NCBI GenBank assembly: GCA_016650115.1
Contig: JAENWI010000049.1
Span: forward strand, 1 to 8,120
Source: Peptostreptococcaceae bacterium
GTDB lineage: Bacteria > Bacillota > Clostridia > Peptostreptococcales > Anaerovoracaceae
Direction: 5' to 3'
Length of the DNA: 8,120 nt
How positions within the stretch are numbered: position 1 is the stretch's first letter; each line of letters starts with the position of its first letter. Positions 7,044 through 8,120 of the stretch are shown here, in pieces. The notes beneath the pieces are model-generated. The model worked only from the letters and a program-made list of their open reading frames with translations, had not been told where the DNA came from and did not search any database. The translations under genes and the position numbers were made by a program.

Positions 7044-7070
7044 TTATTTTAACACCTCTGCTTCTTAAAA

Positions 7071-8120
7071 TCAAGATTTCCCAACCACATCATACTCATA
7101 TCCTTCAAAGGCCAGATCAAATCCACAAACACTTTTATACTGGCAATAATCACAAGCTTTTGCTGTTTTTGTCTTTTTCGGTTTGGCTGGAACTTCACCG
7201 CTTATGATATCCCCGCACAGCTCCATCATTTTTTCATCGACGGCTTTCCGCAATTGTAAAAATTCTTCGCTGCTCAAAAGTTTCCCCTCACTGGTACCCT
7301 TGATCCCTTCCTTCGTATCTCTTATGGAGAAGATCTTAGAGTATCCGGTAAAGTCACCGGCAATGCTTTTAATGACTTCGGCATCATCAAGCATGATCCC
7401 ATCAAGCTTAAAACTTTTTAACGTTTCGCCATCTATTTTTTCCAGGTCCAGATTCTGTCCCATCTGGCTTGCATCGATAATAGGTTCATCAATTTGGAAA
7501 TAAAAAACTCCGCCACCAACTACACTGGGATCAACAGCATCCTGAGCCGCTTTTAAATAAAGCATCAGCTGAAGCCTGTATCCTGCCTTCACCTCTTCAA
7601 TGTCAAATTTTTCTTTCCCAGACTTATAATCAATAATCTTCGTACTGTTGTTTTTCAGTACATCCACCCGGTCTATTTTCCCTTCTATCAGGACAGTTTC
7701 CTTTCCCAAATCCACCTCAATGGCCGGGAATGTTTTCTCATCACCATTGCCAAATTCGGCTTCAAATTCCACCCGTTTAATCGTACCCTGTCGTACATGA
7801 TTCACGAGAACCCATGCAACTTGAGTGCAAACCTTCTTTATTCTTTGTTTTTTGTAGTTTTCAGCCGCTCCCTTAGAAAACAGACCCTCTTTATAATCAA
7901 ATGTCTCCTCTTCAATCAATCTGTCTATTAATCCACTGCATTCTTCTTCTGTAATTGTCATCCAAGGCGAATTTTCAGCTGTTATTTCGCCACCACCTTT
8001 TGATAATTCCATGGACATTTTCATCAGACAATGATGATAAATATCCCCAATTTCTCTTCCAGCTACTTCATAAACTCTCCGTTCATCTGGTTTCAATCCA
8101 TATGCCATCAGAAATGCAAA
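7071..8120 (-). CDS. addB: ATP-dependent helicase/nuclease subunit AddB (C-terminal nuclease domain), 5' part outside the window
   Basis: Seen: 349 codons are open from the right edge to TGA at 7071-7073. The fragment begins FAFLMAYGLKPDER, matching the AddB stretch that normally follows the first iron-sulfur cysteine (CPF.....YGLKP.ER), so that cysteine probably lies just outside. RecB-family nuclease motifs follow (numbered from Met 8108): the histidine of GDIYHHCL (21-28), EGKIDRVD (142-149), the catalytic IIDYKSG (158-164) and QLMLYL (180-185). The last three cluster cysteines are CDYCQYKSVC (319-328), spaced C-x2-C-x5-C as in AddB. Known: AddAB resects double-strand breaks and loads RecA at Chi sites; AddB is usually about 1,150 residues, so roughly 30% is visible. 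Met 8108 is internal, not a start. The expected partner addA does not follow; acyl-CoA synthetase 2 starts 126 bases downstream. Confidence 0.93.
   Translation of the reverse strand, partial: FAFLMAYGLKPDERRVYEVAGREIGDIYHHCLMKMSMELSKGGGEITAENSPWMTITEEECSGLIDRLIEEETFDYKEGLFSKGAAENYKKQRIKKVCTQVAWVLVNHVRQGTIKRVEFEAEFGNGDEKTFPAIEVDLGKETVLIEGKIDRVDVLKNNSTKIIDYKSGKEKFDIEEVKAGYRLQLMLYLKAAQDAVDPSVVGGGVFYFQIDEPIIDASQMGQNLDLEKIDGETLKSFKLDGIMLDDAEVIKSIAGDFTGYSKIFSIRDTKEGIKGTSEGKLLSSEEFLQLRKAVDEKMMELCGDIISGEVPAKPKKTKTAKACDYCQYKSVCGFDLAFEGYEYDVVGKS

Noticed and set aside
8106..8108. Met 8108 as the start of a 345-residue stand-alone RecB-like nuclease
   Set aside because: The frame continues to the window edge with residues matching AddB just after its first cluster cysteine, so this is an internal methionine of a long gene.

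Overview
The window looks like a chromosomal segment of a low-GC anaerobic Bacillota, most likely Clostridia. The evidence is AT-rich DNA, strong GGAGG-type ribosome binding sites, an AddB-type nuclease with an iron-sulfur cysteine cluster, an ornithine-racemase-like PLP enzyme of a type known from amino-acid-fermenting clostridia, and a UbiD/LpdD pair. The species cannot be fixed from the sequence. There are no RNA genes, CRISPR arrays, insertion sequences or other mobile elements. Six of the seven protein genes are on the minus strand, and the genes at both edges are cut.

Left end (1-1393): a UbiD-family decarboxylase (minus strand, C-terminus outside the window) is divergent from a small plus-strand gene of the LpdD family, the proposed prenylated-FMN chaperone of UbiD-type enzymes. 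The 217-base gap between their preferred starts holds an 8-bp inverted repeat and three copies of a 12-bp direct-repeat motif beside candidate promoters, so joint control of the pair is plausible.

Middle (1370-6992): a minus-strand gene string reads, in transcription order, acyl-CoA synthetase 2, acyl-CoA synthetase 1, EamA/DMT transporter, alanine/ornithine-racemase-like enzyme. The two synthetases overlap by a few bases, the second synthetase and the transporter share one base (TAATG), and a 43-base gap with a compact stem-loop precedes the racemase. This spacing suggests one translationally coupled operon joining two paralogous fatty-acid activating enzymes, a small-molecule exporter and an amino-acid racemase. 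Its joint function is unknown to me. The racemase gene runs tail to tail into the LpdD gene with a 24-base overlap.

Right end (6945-8120): upstream of the synthetases lies a five-copy hexamer repeat and a possible 14-codon leader reading frame with four consecutive leucine codons. Beyond it is the 3' part of addB, encoding the RecB-family nuclease domain of the AddAB recombination nuclease. Unlike the usual addB-addA order, addA does not follow.
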